DNA of 64,000 bases from Marsupella aquatica (taxonomy: Eukaryota > Marchantiophyta): NCBI GenBank assembly GCA_973895155.1, contig OZ316891.1, positions 29,636,001-29,700,000 on the forward strand, given 5' to 3'. The notes beneath the pieces were generated by a model. That model was not told the DNA's origin and made no database searches. It saw nothing but the letters and a program-made list of their open reading frames with translations. The translations under genes and the position numbers were made by a program. Positions 25,934-39,400 of the stretch are shown here, in pieces (position 1 is the first letter of the stretch; each line of letters starts with the position of its first letter).

Positions 25934-28900
25934 CTATGAGTCTGGCACAACTGGAGGTGCGGTTGAAGATGGGGAACCAAGGATGCGTAAATTGTGATCG
26001 TTTGTTGCTACAGCCAAGTACTTCGCGTCGGGCCCAAAACGTACTGATGTCACTTTGCCTGCCGTAGACCAGTGTCATGAGAAACATTTTAGATAACTCA
26101 TTCCGTGGAAAGTACAAGGGAAATAGCAGCACATGCGCAGATTTACGTGTGACAACGCAAATTCCAGAAGGGACACAACTTGAACATAGAACTCCACTTG
26201 AGAGAAAAAATAGCAGGAAATAAAGATCGCTCGGAGAGCATTTAGAGGTTAACAAACCTGTTCCTGACAAGTCTGGGAAAGTTTTGATAGTGTTCCATTC
26301 TTGTTTCACACTAGCAACTTGGTACACTCTGCACCGAGACAGCACGAACATTTAGCATACATTGTAATCATGACCGAACCACAAAGAGAATTGAGTTGAA
26401 CTCCAAAAAGAGAATAACACAAACCTGATGTCAGAGCCGCCCACTGCCAGGTAGCTTCCACTGAAGTCAAACTCCACTGCCATGAACGAAGAGCTGATTG
26501 AGACGACATGTTTGTTTCGCACACATAATTCCAGAATTCAATGATACAGCTAGGCTTGAAACCTTGAGTTTGCTAACAGCCAAGACACTAACCCGTGTTT
26601 GTTGTAGTAGAAGAGTCATATGGAGCAAATGACCGGAAGTTTTTCAATTTCCGTAAATCCCATAGCTTTACTCCATCGCTCGCAGCAGACTTTATGTAAA
26701 AATGTTCAACACTTAGTTGTCAGTGAAACCTAAGCATCCAAGTTGAGCCCAAATCATCCAAATTACAGAGAGAAACTTTCGGAGTGCCCAAAGAAGTGGA
26801 ATGATGATGTCTTCAGAAACCAAACACATTAGCCTAAATGAAAGAAGCCATATGTGGGATTGAAACTCACAGCGAGAAAGTAGCCATTTTCAGAGAAAGA
26901 AATGTCCGTGACAGGACCACTGTGGCCTTCGAATTTTGCAACGTTTGACTGCATAAGACATACGACTGGCATTAAGTGGCGACACAGAACAAGAAATCAC
27001 AAGGCCTGATAAATCAGGCGCACTGAAATCCATATCATCCCCTACGAGTTAACCATGTTTACTTTGGGCTACCCACAAGCCAGTAGTCCTAAAAAACCTT
27101 CGGAAGGTAGTTGAAATTGAGCTTCAATCAGCCACTAACCCGTTCAGCCAGGATCCAAGATTCAGCCTTACCTGCGACTTCACATCCCAAATTCGAACCA
27201 CGGACTCCGCAGTCCCAGTTCCAAGAATAAGACCATCAGGGTGGAAGGCTGCTGATGTAAACCCCTCCTGTACTGAACCTTCACTGACCTAACACATGGC
27301 AAAGGCAATTCTACAATCAAGAGCTAAGAAAAATGCAATCACTTCAATGAGTTCCAACTCTATAACCTAAAAATGATGAATAAGATAGTTTGGGTCATGT
27401 TCAAAACCTGAGCCAAGCATAACCCAGCATTAAGATCATAGAAGCCCCATGTCTTGTCAGCTGATGCAGTTACGAAATAATTGTTTGTCGCGTGTAAAGT
27501 TACTGCCCTCACCTGATCCATCAGCACACAGACAAAACGCAAAATGACATTCAGGTGAACAGCGAGTTTTAGATTTACATTGAGGTCTCACAAAACCAAT
27601 GCTGTTCTCAACATTATTTAGAGAGGACGTGGTATACCATTACACGCATTTTGACCATGTACCAACGACGGAAACAGACAAAGCACGACTTCTTTCTAAG
27701 CCAATCCAGTAGGCACCAATACACTTAAATGGAGACAGATTTTTCTTTCTAAGACCGGCAATCTCGCGAAGGTCTGGCACGAACGGGCGGAGCTACCGTA
27801 TTCCAAACACAAGTGAGCGATAATTACAGGTCATCATGGTTATCATAAATAACGAACCTCCCCGGTGTGATCTTTCAGGGTGTGTTTGCATTCATACGGG
27901 CCATCCTCAGTAGCTTGCCAAATTTTTACGGTCTGTAAGAAGAGCGAGGCAGAAACCACAAGTCAGATAAGTGAGCCGTAGATTTCTGAAAGATCTGACC
28001 CTATTGGCAACTAAGCTATCGTAGCTCATTAGACCTCAGATGTTGCTTTCCTTACTAAAGTACTTTCAGTCGCAGTTCGATATCTCAGCCTATCTGTTGT
28101 TCTCATACTCCAAAGGGGGATTGTCGCAACAAGGAGTAAATTTTGATGCGCACTGACCTTATCAGCAGAACCAGTAAGAACCAAATCGTCACGGGGCACA
28201 AATTTAACGCTTGTAACCTGCACAAATGAATGGACGTCAGTACTAAGTACGAGCAGCTAAGAGAACACAAAAACACATCATTGACTTCACTAGATATGAA
28301 AACAAACAATATCAGTTCAGCTTGTGGTACTCACCCGCTTGGTGTGACCTGCAAGAGTGGAGACAATCTCTCCAGAGGAGCGGTTGAAAACTATTGCAGT
28401 AGAATCTACGCCACCACTTAGGATATAATCCTGTATTATGACAAGTTAGCAGGAGCTCCGGGTCAGACTGTGGACAAGGCAGACATTGAAAAGATAATCA
28501 CCGTCCCACCCACTCATTAAAAAACTAACTTTCGCACAAGAGAAATGCTCATGTACCTTAGACGGATGGATATCGATGGACGTAATGCCTGGCTTTACTG
28601 TTTTATGAAGTGGGTGGCTTGCCACTTGGGTGTAACTCTCCACGGTCTCTGAAGTTGCAAGTGTTTGCGAGATCTGATAGAGAAAACCGCAGTTTATACA
28701 TTAAATTAGTTGGCATTACAACTGTCAGTATTTTTGAACACTAGAATATTAATCCACGGCATTCGCACGACTGAGAAATATTTGTAGCTAATAAAAGGCA
28801 ACTGCCACCCAGAATGTGACGATGGTAGGAAGACTAACATCTAGAAAATCTTGGCCACAACAGAGCAACGCCACTCCCCACCTTCGCAAAAATGGTAGCC

Positions 28901-31388
28901 CATATGCAAAAGTATTTTCTAGAAAGAGTACTTGCCTGTCGCTTCTTGCGCTGTCCAGAGAGGCGAGTGTTACAGTCTGTGAGCTCCCCTATGATGTCTG
29001 TTGTTATACCCTGTCTTGCCTTCTTGCCAGGAGCAGCAGGCTCAACCTCAGCCTCTGGAGCTGCAACGAGATAAAAGAGCACGGACACAAGTCACTCTTA
29101 AATTCGCACTTCATTCAGGCCGGCCATACTGGACATTCTACGTGACATCTTCATGCTCCAACTCTTACGGTTTTGTCCAGTATACAGCACTGCTACTTGT
29201 CGTAAAGTCAGAGGATTACAGAATTTAAACCCTAATTCCGACCAAGCTAATCATATTCTAAATGTTGGTTTCTGTCTTAAAGCGATCGTGATTAATGAAC
29301 TGATGTGTTCTATTGTTCTTTCTAGCCGTAGAACTCAGAATATACTTACAAGATTTTCATAAGTAAAGACAGCTTTATCTTCTCATTTCGAGTATTGTTG
29401 GAAACTTAAACCTCTAAGAAAGCAGCTTCCAAGAATTGGAGTTATGTGGCAGCCATCATTCATACCAGAGAAGAACGAGGGACAAAAAAGAGTAGGCCGC
29501 AACACGAAATATCTCACTAATTTCCACTGCAAAGTGCATACCTCTTTTCCCATTAGACGCGACTACAGGAGGTGAAATAGCTGGAGCCGCGGCAGGAGTG
29601 GCTCCTGCGGCTGGAACGTGTCGTTCAGCATGCACCAACCTTTCCCTAGCCTCGTCCCTTTCTATTTTAAGACGGGCAATAACTCTGCAAGCTGCATCGT
29701 GCTGCAAAAACAACGATCACAGAATTGTTTGTCCTCTCATTGCCATCCCAAATAGGGTACTAAAAAACTGTTGACTTGGAAGTCATTCAAAGTCTTTCAT
29801 GAACTTCGATAAAAAATTCAACGTACTCATGGTTCATCATCCCTAAACTCATCCGTAGCTTTCTACTAGGTAACGGCAAAGTGATGCTCAGACAGCATTA
29901 CCTGATAAAGAGCATGACTAAGCTCCTGACGTGCAGTGTGAAGCTGCTGTTCTAGAGCATAGTTTGATAACATTATGGCATCCCACTCCTGTGGACACGG
30001 ATAAACTGTTAAACGAGCGAAAAGGAAACTAAGATGGTTCAATTTTAACTCAATAGAACGAAGTAGCTCAACTTTCAACATTGTACAACGATAATGAAAT
30101 TCAAAGTGTCTCGCACATGCCTTGTCACAAATAAATCGCATTTAATTAGTTGGCGTAGAACTAAAGAGTTCAGAAAAGGGTAGTTAAACATACGTTTTGA
30201 AACAGGCCGAGCATACTAGGGATGCTAGCTGCATGAAGTGGTCTTGGTTTGACAGCCTGAAACATTATTTCTTCGTCAGCAAGCCAGTTAACATTTGCGT
30301 CACCTTTAACAAGCGAAATGAAGTACTCAGCGCGAAACAAGTCTCAGTGCAAATCAATGCAAATTTAGCTGACCTTGTTAGTCTTCACGGCAAGCAGATC
30401 CTCTGTTGAAAGAGGCTCGCCAGTGACTATCTCGGTTCCATGTTCCTGTAACACGTTCATAGATCATTAGAACGTGGCTGTCCCTCCTGTCCACTTCTCC
30501 AATGGAAGGACATGAGTACTGTTGGAGGGTGAATTAGAAGTTGAAGCTGCTCTATAGTTCAGCGGGAACTAACTCATTCATCTCCTCTTGTTCGTAATTT
30601 AAGATAGCTCTGGAGTTAGCTGATAATTTCCCCGTACCCTGGTACAAAATTTAATTCTCTCACAAGCTTCCTATGACGATCGTAAGGATCTAATAAACAG
30701 GATTTCATTGACGAGAAGTGTCGCCAGAAGTGACCCAATGAGTGCCCTGCTCGACATTATGAGCACTGAAGTAAAGGAAGGCACTAGCAAATGGAAAATA
30801 ACTGCCGATGAGGTGAAAGCCGTAGCGATTTGCATTCTGACGGAAACAAAACCGCTTCACCATTTACTTGCTCATCCCTCTCCTATCAGCTAAAAAATAA
30901 TGTATGTTCATATTCGCCTTGACGAGAAACTAAAATTGAACCAGCCAGTAAAACTCACCGCGAGATGTTTCTCGATCAGCCTTCTTTCGTAGAGAAGGCC
31001 GGATTTTCTTGAAATAACAGGGTCCTCCGGAGTTACTCCAGAGACTGCGAAGCGTGAACACAAGTGAGAATACAGGCAAAATGTCAGAGTGCTCCTTCCT
31101 GAAGGACCCAGAACCAAAAATAGGAATATGAGAAAAACAGGTGAAGGCGGAGGCAGCGCATTCAGAAACAGAGTCTGGAAAATATGACAGTCACTAGCGG
31201 TATGACGCAATTTGTTAAGACAAATACGAGTGAGATATCATGACACTAGGGTTAGCACGCAAATGTAGAAGAAAGACACGAGGGCAGAGAATTTCAGAGA
31301 GGTTTAGCAAGATTTCTTTCCAAGAGAAAGCAACACCGTTCTTCCAACTTGAAGTACAGAACGTAAGACACCTACTGGCGCAAAACAT
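25934..31388 (-). CDS. PRP19: PRP19/MAC3 U-box E3 ligase and splicing factor
   Basis: Eighteen exons on the minus strand: 31388-31376, 31044-30959, 30445-30374, 30256-30194, 29988-29902, 29701-29542, 29060-28936, 28673-28557, 28430-28335, 28217-28158, 27932-27858, 27512-27408, 27288-27172, 26948-26871, 26689-26593, 26476-26425, 26328-26258 and 26058-25934. They sum to 1599 nt (532 aa), close to plant PRP19. Every phase joins. Family knowledge: PRP19 is the core of the NTC/MAC complex that activates the spliceosome, and is a U-box ubiquitin ligase in the nucleus. Seen: U-box (residues ~1-70, [14 protein letters not shown] and the VTGEPLS block), the Prp19 coiled coil ([20 protein letters not shown] on), a QRKKRQ linker, then WD40 repeats to the C-terminus (for example [34 protein letters not shown]). 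The intron after exon 7 has a GC donor. The 13-nt first exon was fixed by the conserved MFCAISG start. Confidence 0.97.
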
Positions 31389-31978
31389 GGTGGCGTCCGT
31401 GCAGTCTTCAGAGTTTTAAAATCCTCCCACGCTAGCCCAGCTCGGCCTGGCCGCTCAGCTCCAGAACCCTAAACGCATCCTCCACAGTGTTAAAACAAAG
31501 CCGATGCACGCAAAACCCACGCACAAATTCATCAACGCGCACGTCAAAGGATTGGACGAGCGCAATCTGCTCAATGCACAACAAAGGTACCGAAATTTCA
31601 CCAAAGCTGAAGAGCCCTAAACGGGACTCGTCCACGTCCTCGTCCTCGTCCTCGTCTCCAGACACAACAATCAACGAATGCGCATTGCAAACCATTCAAC
31701 TGGAGAGCGACGATTCTACAAAATGCTGAACACTCACAAACGAAAGAGGGCAATGGTGAAAGGAGTCTCACAGCAAGTGCGCGGCCTTCAATCCCACATA
31801 CGCAAGACGAACGAGGGCTGGCGGGAATGCACTGTCTTCGCGAGGTCGCGCCTCAGCTCCTCTCCAAGATTTCTCTACAAGCTCGAGAGAAACCTCGTAA
31901 ACAAGTCTACAGTTTAGTGGTAATTGATACGACCATATTCCCTACGGATGAGTTTTATACAATAGAGTCCTGTTTAGA
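31389..31978. other. PRP19 upstream region
   Basis: Probable 5' UTR and promoter of PRP19 to about 31900. A GACGAGGACGAG-type simple repeat near 31640 produces an acidic open frame without family support. No other gene seen. Confidence 0.5.
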
Positions 31979-32300
31979 GTGCATTGAGATATAGTGCATT
32001 TGGAGGGGTTGTTATTGCCCACTACTGTAGCTCAATAGATGTGTCTTCAATAAAAGATTAGTGCATTGAGATATAGTGCATTTGGAGGGGTTGTTATTGC
32101 CCACTACTGTAGCTCAATAGATGTGTCTTCAATAAAAGATTAGTGCATTGAGATATAGTGCATTTGGAGGGGTTGTTATTGCCTACTACTGTAGCTCAAT
32201 AGCTTTGTCTTGCATAAAAAAAGAATACATCGTGAGATATAATGTATTTTTAGGGGCTGTTATTGCCCACTGGCTCAATAGCTATGTCTTGCACAAAAGA
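31979..32300. repeat. 82-bp tandem repeat array
   Basis: Units start GTGCATTGAGATATAGTGCA at 31979, 32061 and 32143; a degenerate fourth begins near 32228. The first two units are essentially identical, so the array is young. A lone diverged unit occurs near 32930-32980 (GGGGCTGTTATTGCCCA). Confidence 0.92.
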
Positions 32301-32319
32301 TGCGGTGGACCTTAAAGAT

Positions 32320-32740
32320 GTCGTTGTATTAAAAAATTCATTTGAAGAAACAATAAGATGTTGTTGACGAAAAAGATGTTGTTGCATAAAAGACTTCATT
32401 TGAATAAAAGATGACATTAAGTGGGCAAAATATATTGTTTAAAGATGTCATTGTGTAAAAAGTGTCATCCGCAAAAAAAATATTGCTATGTAAAAGATGT
32501 CATTTGTCAGAAAGACAATATTGCAAAACAAAAATGTCATTGCGTAAAGATGTTATTGGACCAAAAATGCTGTTGTGTAAAGATGTTTGGGAGAAAATGT
32601 TGTTATGCAAAGATGTCATCATGTAAAGATGTCATTACGCAAAACATGTTGTTATGTAAAAGATGTTTGCGGATAAAATCTTGTTGCGCAAAGATGACAT
32701 TGTATAACACATGTCATCCCTGTCCCATCCATGCCAGGAT
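32320..32740. repeat. Imperfect short repeat (AAAGATGTYRTT...)
   Basis: Over about 420 bp the motif AAAGATGTCATTG / AAAGATGTTGTTG recurs every ~15-25 bp with variable spacing. The Cys/Lys-rich 130-residue frame at 32421-32813 is produced by this repeat and is not called as a gene. Confidence 0.8.
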
Positions 32741-33589
32741 TTACAATCATTTAACTTTATATAGCTTGTCCCATTTTCAGATCATCTCATGGCCCAAGGA
32801 ACTTAGTGAATAAATCTGAAGGCTCTCATAGATTCCCTTCAAAAGTCAGTTTGTAAGCAGATACCCACCATTTTGGGGGTATTAGATATTATAGTAGTTG
32901 ACAGTGCTCCAGAAGCAGGACCTTTGCGACAATATAATGCATTTTGAGGGGCTGTTATTGCCCATAGTGCTATGGAAACAGGACCTCACTGCAGGTATGA
33001 GAAATTTTTATTTTTTCTAACTTAAGTGAAAGTTGAGGACAATCTTCCATATTAAGAAATGATTCAGATCTTGAAGTTTTTTCCTGGAAGTCTTCTGGCC
33101 TTAGCAATCATTAATTCACAAGTTTGCACAACGCCCCAGTCAAGATCTGGATCACTTCTTTAGGAAGATTCTCCTCAATTTCTACTAAAGTTAGAATGAA
33201 TAAAACTTTCTCAGCTCCTAGACTGCCCTAAAAAATACAAAGGGAGAAATCACTAAGGCACTAAGTTTCCATAATTATTAATTTTCACTCCTAGTCTATA
33301 TTAATCTAACTGTATGAAACTGCATTGTAATTGATTGCTTTTTCCGACTTCCCCTTATGGTACATCATTGTTTCAGTCTCCCAACTCCAATTTGTTTTGG
33401 CTATTATTTTAATTTTAATTTGGGCCTTCCATGGCTGTCTTCTTTGTTATTTTTCCTATCTGCAAATTACTTGAACCCCCCATATATATTTCATTTATTA
33501 TTTCAATGTAGAAATTGATTGAACCCCTTTAAGTTCATTTATGTCTCGCCACCTTTTCTCAGCCGTCAGTTGGCTGGAAAAGAAAAATT

Positions 33590-33660
33590 ACTGAAGCTCG
33601 ATTTGAACTCTCAACCTCAAGGACCCAACTTGGCTCTTCTACCACTGCATCACATAGATA
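33590..33660 (-). mobile_element. tRNA-derived SINE-like head
   Basis: On the minus strand an A-box-like GATGCAGTGGTAGA (from ~33655) is followed about 45 bp later by a B-box-like GAGTTCAAATC (near 33605). Spacing fits an RNA polymerase III type 2 promoter. No folded tRNA and no clear 3' tail are seen, so SINE remnant is the best reading. Confidence 0.4.
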
Positions 33661-33670
33661 GTTACACAAA

Positions 33671-34564
33671 GCTACCGTCTTCCCCTGAACACAACGCCAG
33701 GGTGCTGTATTCGCACATGGGATTTTTAGGGTCCTAAAAGGAAAAAATTGTTTTTGTTCAAACACAGCGTCGTATTAACACAACGCCCGGGCGTTGTGTT
33801 CGAAGTTGGCGCTGTGTTTGACTAGTTGGCGTTGTGTTCGAAATTGCACCCCATGTTTGAGAGACTTTAAGCGGGATTTGAAGTTGGCACTGTGTTCAAA
33901 ATTGCACCTTGTGTTTGAGAGAGATCCTATTTTGTGTTTCCCGTTACGTTCGATGCTGAAGCAAAACTGAACAAAAGAAACTGTCCACAGTTTTTGCATC
34001 GTGTGTAGCAATAGTCGCAACAATTTCTGGAGCAAAAGCTCAGACACACGTACTTGACTGAAAGGGCACTCAACAACTATCTCCTTGTGAAATTTCTTAC
34101 GTGAATGTGCATATGCACAAACTTAGAAATCAGATCAATAATGAATCTCTAAACTCCTATTCTAACTTATCTCCTACAAATAGGTTCATCAAATTTGTGA
34201 CAAGCTTTCCTTTTGGTAATAGGATAGAGATCTCTCTTGGCTCTCTTCCCTTGTGTAATTTCAGTGTTTGAATTACCTACACATTCCCAAACACTTTCTT
34301 TAAGACATCAATTCTGTATATGACTTTTATTTGTGCTTAAACCATAAATTGATCTCCTAGCCTTATACACAACACCTAAACTCAAACACAACGTCAAACG
34401 CAAACACAACACCATTTTTCAAACACAGCGCCACAAGTGAAAAAATCCAAACCTTGTGACAAAATTTGAACACAATGCCTAGGGCGCTATGTTTGAATAT
34501 AGCACTCCCCGTCCCACTATTTGAATATAGCGCCTGGGCTTTGTGTTCGGGGGAAGATGGTAGT
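33671..34564. mobile_element. Non-autonomous TIR element with 42-bp terminal inverted repeats
   Basis: 33671-33712 and 34523-34564 are inverted copies of each other with a few mismatches (GCTACCGTCTTCCCCTGAAC... against its reverse complement). Inside, an AACACAACGCC / GGCGTTGTGTT motif recurs many times in both orientations, including the palindrome CGCCCGGGCG near 33785. No transposase is present. Both ends are next to TATC/GATA-like sequence but I cannot fix a target-site duplication. Confidence 0.6.
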
Positions 34565-36454
34565 ACTATCTTACATTTAAAGAATCATTCCATGACCCAC
34601 AACCTCCTCTGGGCCTGTGTCTCCTTGTACTTGGCACAAAATTTGATGTGCTTCAATTCCCATGCTCTTCATCATTGCAAGTTTTATAGTTAGATTTTTA
34701 TTATCTTATACAAAATTTGTGATTTAATAAATTTAGAAATCATAATAACTTAGTTTTTTATATATTTTTCAATAAGTTAAAATAGTCAAGCACTAGACTT
34801 ATGAAGCTATATAGCTATATATGAAACTGCATTGTAATTGATTGCTTGCCTTATCACTGTTGTTTTCAAGAAAGTCTTGCAGCAGATACCAAAAATCAAT
34901 GCTCATTGCATATATACTAGACAGACATTTATTGCTTGCCTTATCCCTTATGTTTTCAAGGGTGTTTGATACAAGAGACAAGAATTGAGAATGACATTCT
35001 GAATATCAGTATTGAGCCATGGTATGAGAGCAGTGGGGCTTGGAGATGGACAGAGCCTTTGGTATGATCCAATTATCCATGGGCTTCCGACTCCTTATCT
35101 GACATGTCCCCATATTTGCTCGATTGACGTCTACAATTATAATCATTTCAGCCCTGACAGACATGCCTATGTGGTAACTCTTTTGAGTTGAGACTCATTT
35201 TAGGGTTCAAATCTTGTTACTACCTGTTGTCTTTCTGCAGGGTTATACCAAATTCCCCTTAATTGTTTTTAAATAAAATATAATCCCTCATTCCTTGACA
35301 GGTACAAACAAAAGGAATGCCCTACAGGAGAAGCAAGGTCCTAACACCGCACGTCCAAATGGGGCAGTCCCCTTCAAAGGCCTCTCCGTCGTCAGCCACT
35401 AATCAAGAGGTTATTTTGTGATTGATAAAATTGGGTCGTCTTGAATAGTTACAATTCCAACCATCCAAGGACTAGGCGTGACTTAACTGTGCTATAAAGG
35501 ATGCCACAAGTGACTGTATCTGCATGCGTTTCCCTAATTGCGTTACTCTCGTAAGGCAACAAATCATTTTGTTAAGAACAGATTTATAATTCTGAGAAAA
35601 AGGGGTCCTATGAGTGCATACAAATATTACTACATCACAATCTCGGTTTCCTCATCCTATGCAAAAAGAGGGAGGTTCTATATCCACAATCTACCTGATA
35701 TCAAGTTTTCGCATAGGCCAGATGGGCGATGGATGAACTGTCATCGGCATGAGCAACAAATATCAAACTACCCAGTGTTGAACAATAGTGTCACTTGATC
35801 TGCAGGCAGAAGAATTGTTCCATATACAGATCGCACACCAGATTGAAATCTTATATAGCTCAGGACACAGCAATTGCTGCAGTGGCATATTTCGTAAGAT
35901 AGCCAAGATTCTCTAACAATAGGAAGATACTTCCACTCATTCTAATACAAATCTCTCCGCTGCACGAGCAAGAGCAGTAAGGCACTCTGATAAAGCTCTC
36001 ACTAGCAGCATTCCCCTTCTCGTCAAACGCACTTTGATGTCTAACCTCAATTCTATGATTTTCCAGACGACATTGAATCTCTTCCTGGTTTCCCACTGGA
36101 AGAGCCAGCCACGCTAATTAATAAATGTCCAAGGACGGTGTAATGAAATCCATATTTACCTCCTAGGTCTTGGAAAGATTCTATGTATAATTACAGGGAG
36201 TGTCAAGTATCAAGTCATGCATGTTACGAGATAATACAGCACAACCCTTTATTGTCTAGCAATCATATTGCCAATGTGGCTTTCTCGTGAGTTCTTCAAC
36301 CGTCTTGGAATCAGCAGCCTCTGTCCTCTGACGCAGAGCATTCAGATTATTATAAACGCCGGATACCTGAACGCCGAATACCTCATTGGAGGTTTCTACT
36401 TAAAAGTACCCGAAAAGTTCGGCCCAGCAGATCGAGATGAGCATTGAAGAACTA
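34565..36454. other. Intergenic region upstream of the G-alpha 3' end
   Basis: No conserved gene. A 30-bp stretch (TGAAACTGCATTGTAATTGA) occurs at ~33315 and again at ~34820, and a TTGCTTGCCTTATC...GTTTTCAAG segment is duplicated at ~34850 and ~34932. These are small dispersed or tandem repeats. The end contains the G-alpha 3' UTR. Confidence 0.5.
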
Positions 36455-39400
36455 CTACAATAAGTTGGCTTCTATAAGTCGCCTTCGTGTCAGTGCTTCT
36501 TCGACCAAACCGAAGGTTTTCCGGACAACTGTCTGGTCGACAGCAGTGGTTCTGTATACCTGGAAAACCCTCTCTACATTGCCAGAATTCCGGTTTTGAT
36601 GATATATCTCACGAAACTTCTTCTCTACAAAACTGCACAGGCCACGTAATCAGACCTCCAATTACCCGCAAGATGGTGTCCCATCTAAAATCCACCTCGA
36701 TCAAAATTCTAGGATTTTAGAAGTGCAGGAAGTCGGAAGAAATTATGATATTTTGAGACACAGCCCAACCACAGTTCCTAAACTTTGACGAGGAGATCTA
36801 GCATCATGTTTTATGACGCTGCCACCAAACTGTAAGCACAGATGAACGACAGATGAAGATGGTTCACTACAACTTACTCATATGCATGTTCAACTTCAGC
36901 GCGCCCTGTTGTGATAGGTTTGTAATCACTAAACCATTCACACACATTGAGGGGTACCTGTAGACAACCAGAATAGTCAACATTAGATCTCCAGCTCACA
37001 AGCTATCAGTTCTCAAAGCAAACCAAAGCATCCACACCAGGGTAAAGAGAACAGAAGCCTGTAAGTGCAGACGAGCCATGGCTGAGATCACTGCTTCGAA
37101 AGCTTCGCATAAGAGCTAAAACGAAATGGAAAACTTTGTACCTTTTGAATCTTCTGTTCAAACAAGTCAAACTTGTTCAAAAAGACTAAGAACGAGGCTT
37201 TCTGATGGAAACAGACATTCATTTTACAAGTCAGCATGCTTGCAAAACCTCATTCTTTGCAAAAAGTCCCTGTCCACATGTGCACTTCATGAAATAGTAG
37301 ATCAAGATGGTAGTTAGACATATTGTACAAAATGTGAGCATCAGCTGGAAGTGCTCGTAAGAATTACATTTCAACATATACGTGATGTTACCGCAAAAGG
37401 ACAAACTGTCAGTTCCAAGTCTTATCTTTGTAGAAACACATGTCTGGTTTCTAATAAGATAACAGCTATGCAGAAGAACATGACATATATACTAACCTCA
37501 AACCATGGCTCCTTCAGGACCCAATCAAATAACTCCTTCGTTTCAACCATTCTATTTCTTGACTCGTCCTCAAAAAGATTCTTATCATATCTGGACAACA
37601 CGCAACAAAGACCATTGAAAAACGTTTCTTTAAATCTAGAGGATATAGTCTAGCTACTTACCGTTTCAGTTACTGTAAGGCAAAAGTAAAACAGCAGCCC
37701 ACGTTACTCTAACAGTACCTGGTTCCTGCAAGTCTAGAATGCACTCAATAAAACATGCACCCTGAGGGAGTACATTATGAGAAGCTCGTATGGAAGCGAT
37801 ATCTATCGACCTCTGCCTCAACAGGATGGTGCAATTACAGTTGCAAATGTAATTCTAGAGCTCGGTAGACTGTCAGCATCCTACTTGCCAGCTTTAGCCA
37901 AATATCCGCTAGACAATATCAGTCAGACCCTAAACAAACATGTACAGAACTTGACTTTTTCCTATTTCATAATTTGAAGCGTGCCAAGTTTTAACCAGTG
38001 GATCAAAGATTCTGTAACTTACTCGCTCAGACCTGCACAGAAAATGACCGCAGTTACACCCTCGAACAGATGAATCCACTTTCTGCGCTCGTTGCGTTGG
38101 CCTCCCACGTCAAAAAGCTTGTACAACACGGATGGGCCAGGGCTGCAAACATGCCAATATGACATTTTCAATTCGATCAGGGTGGACACGAGTAAATGGT
38201 GCACATACCCCTTTCAAATTACCCTAATAGATCAGAAGGATCGTAACGTTTGAGCGATCTGCATATTACCAATAACATTTTGACCACTATCTCCTCTATT
38301 GGACGAGCATCTTGCAAGTCTTGGATCCATAATGATAGACCTTCAGTCACAGAGAACATTGTTGTTCCGCAGCTTATAAAAACAGAGTAACCAGAAACTA
38401 CTTCTCCTTGCCTGAGAAGGTCACACAGGCTCATGGGAGAGAATATACTCATCAAACCAACTTCTTCTGCTGGAATTATTATTTTGATACCAAGCATCTG
38501 CGACTTCAAGTCAACCTTACCTAAATTCTGTTTCCACAATCCCAGTGGTACGGACTCGTGAGAAGAGAACGTCATCCTGAATAACAAAAGCTCATAAGAT
38601 TCAGTAGCGACCGAACGCTAGACCTACGGACGAGGAACCCCAATATTCGAAAGAATTCACTCAGAAAATTATGCGCAATCATATCATTATAGACTATAGA
38701 ATACGTGGACAGATAGATGCCGTAAGTTTTTCTGCTTCATAACACTCGTCTTTGGCGTCTGAAATCACTAATAGTGACTTGACGCATCTGAAGTTAACGT
38801 TCCAGAAAATGCCAATCACTATTCATTCTGAAAGACGCATATATCCCATCGCCCTAGGACAACTTTAGACTACTCTTGGTCAAAGGAGGTTCATAATCGT
38901 TGCCACTAGAATTTACACCTTCCAATAAACAAACTTCGCAAACACACTAGTTACTTAGGCAACGCGATTAACAATTAGATTGGCCTTTCAGTAATCTATT
39001 ACAAACAATTTCGAGAATACTCCCACTTAGAATAACTATGCCAATCAAAAGTCATTACGTTCAGGATACTTTTCCACCCAAGTATGTGCAGTACTTCTTC
39101 CACCCGTTCTTATGAGCTTTCAGGAAGGACATACTTGAGTAGGAACGTAGCCGGGCTGAGCAAGGCGTTCTACATCATCAAGAAAATAGGCCGTGCAATC
39201 TGGGAGCTGAAGCTCATTCCCTCTCTCATAAGTTGCCTGCAATGATGCCGATTTAAACATTAAAAGTCCGTCAGCCAGGGAATTATACTGAAGCCAGCAG
39301 CTCTCCACTGCAGCTGTAGAGATACAAGTAAAATAGTTGGCCGCTCCTAGCCGATGTCATTTCTGGACAAATAAGGTCGTTTTCTGCTGAGATCGTTGCG

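Noticed and set aside
31432-31695. Acidic 87-codon frame upstream of PRP19
   Set aside because: Arises from a GAC/GAG simple repeat and lies in the PRP19 5' region without homology.
31979-32300. Possible CRISPR-like array
   Set aside because: Units are contiguous 82-bp tandem repeats with no unique spacers, in a plant nuclear genome.
32421-32813. 130-codon Cys/Lys-rich frame
   Set aside because: Produced by the AAAGATGT repeat; no family resemblance.
38219-38587. 122-codon frame overlapping G-alpha exon 8
   Set aside because: It is out of frame with the conserved exon 8 and reads into intron.
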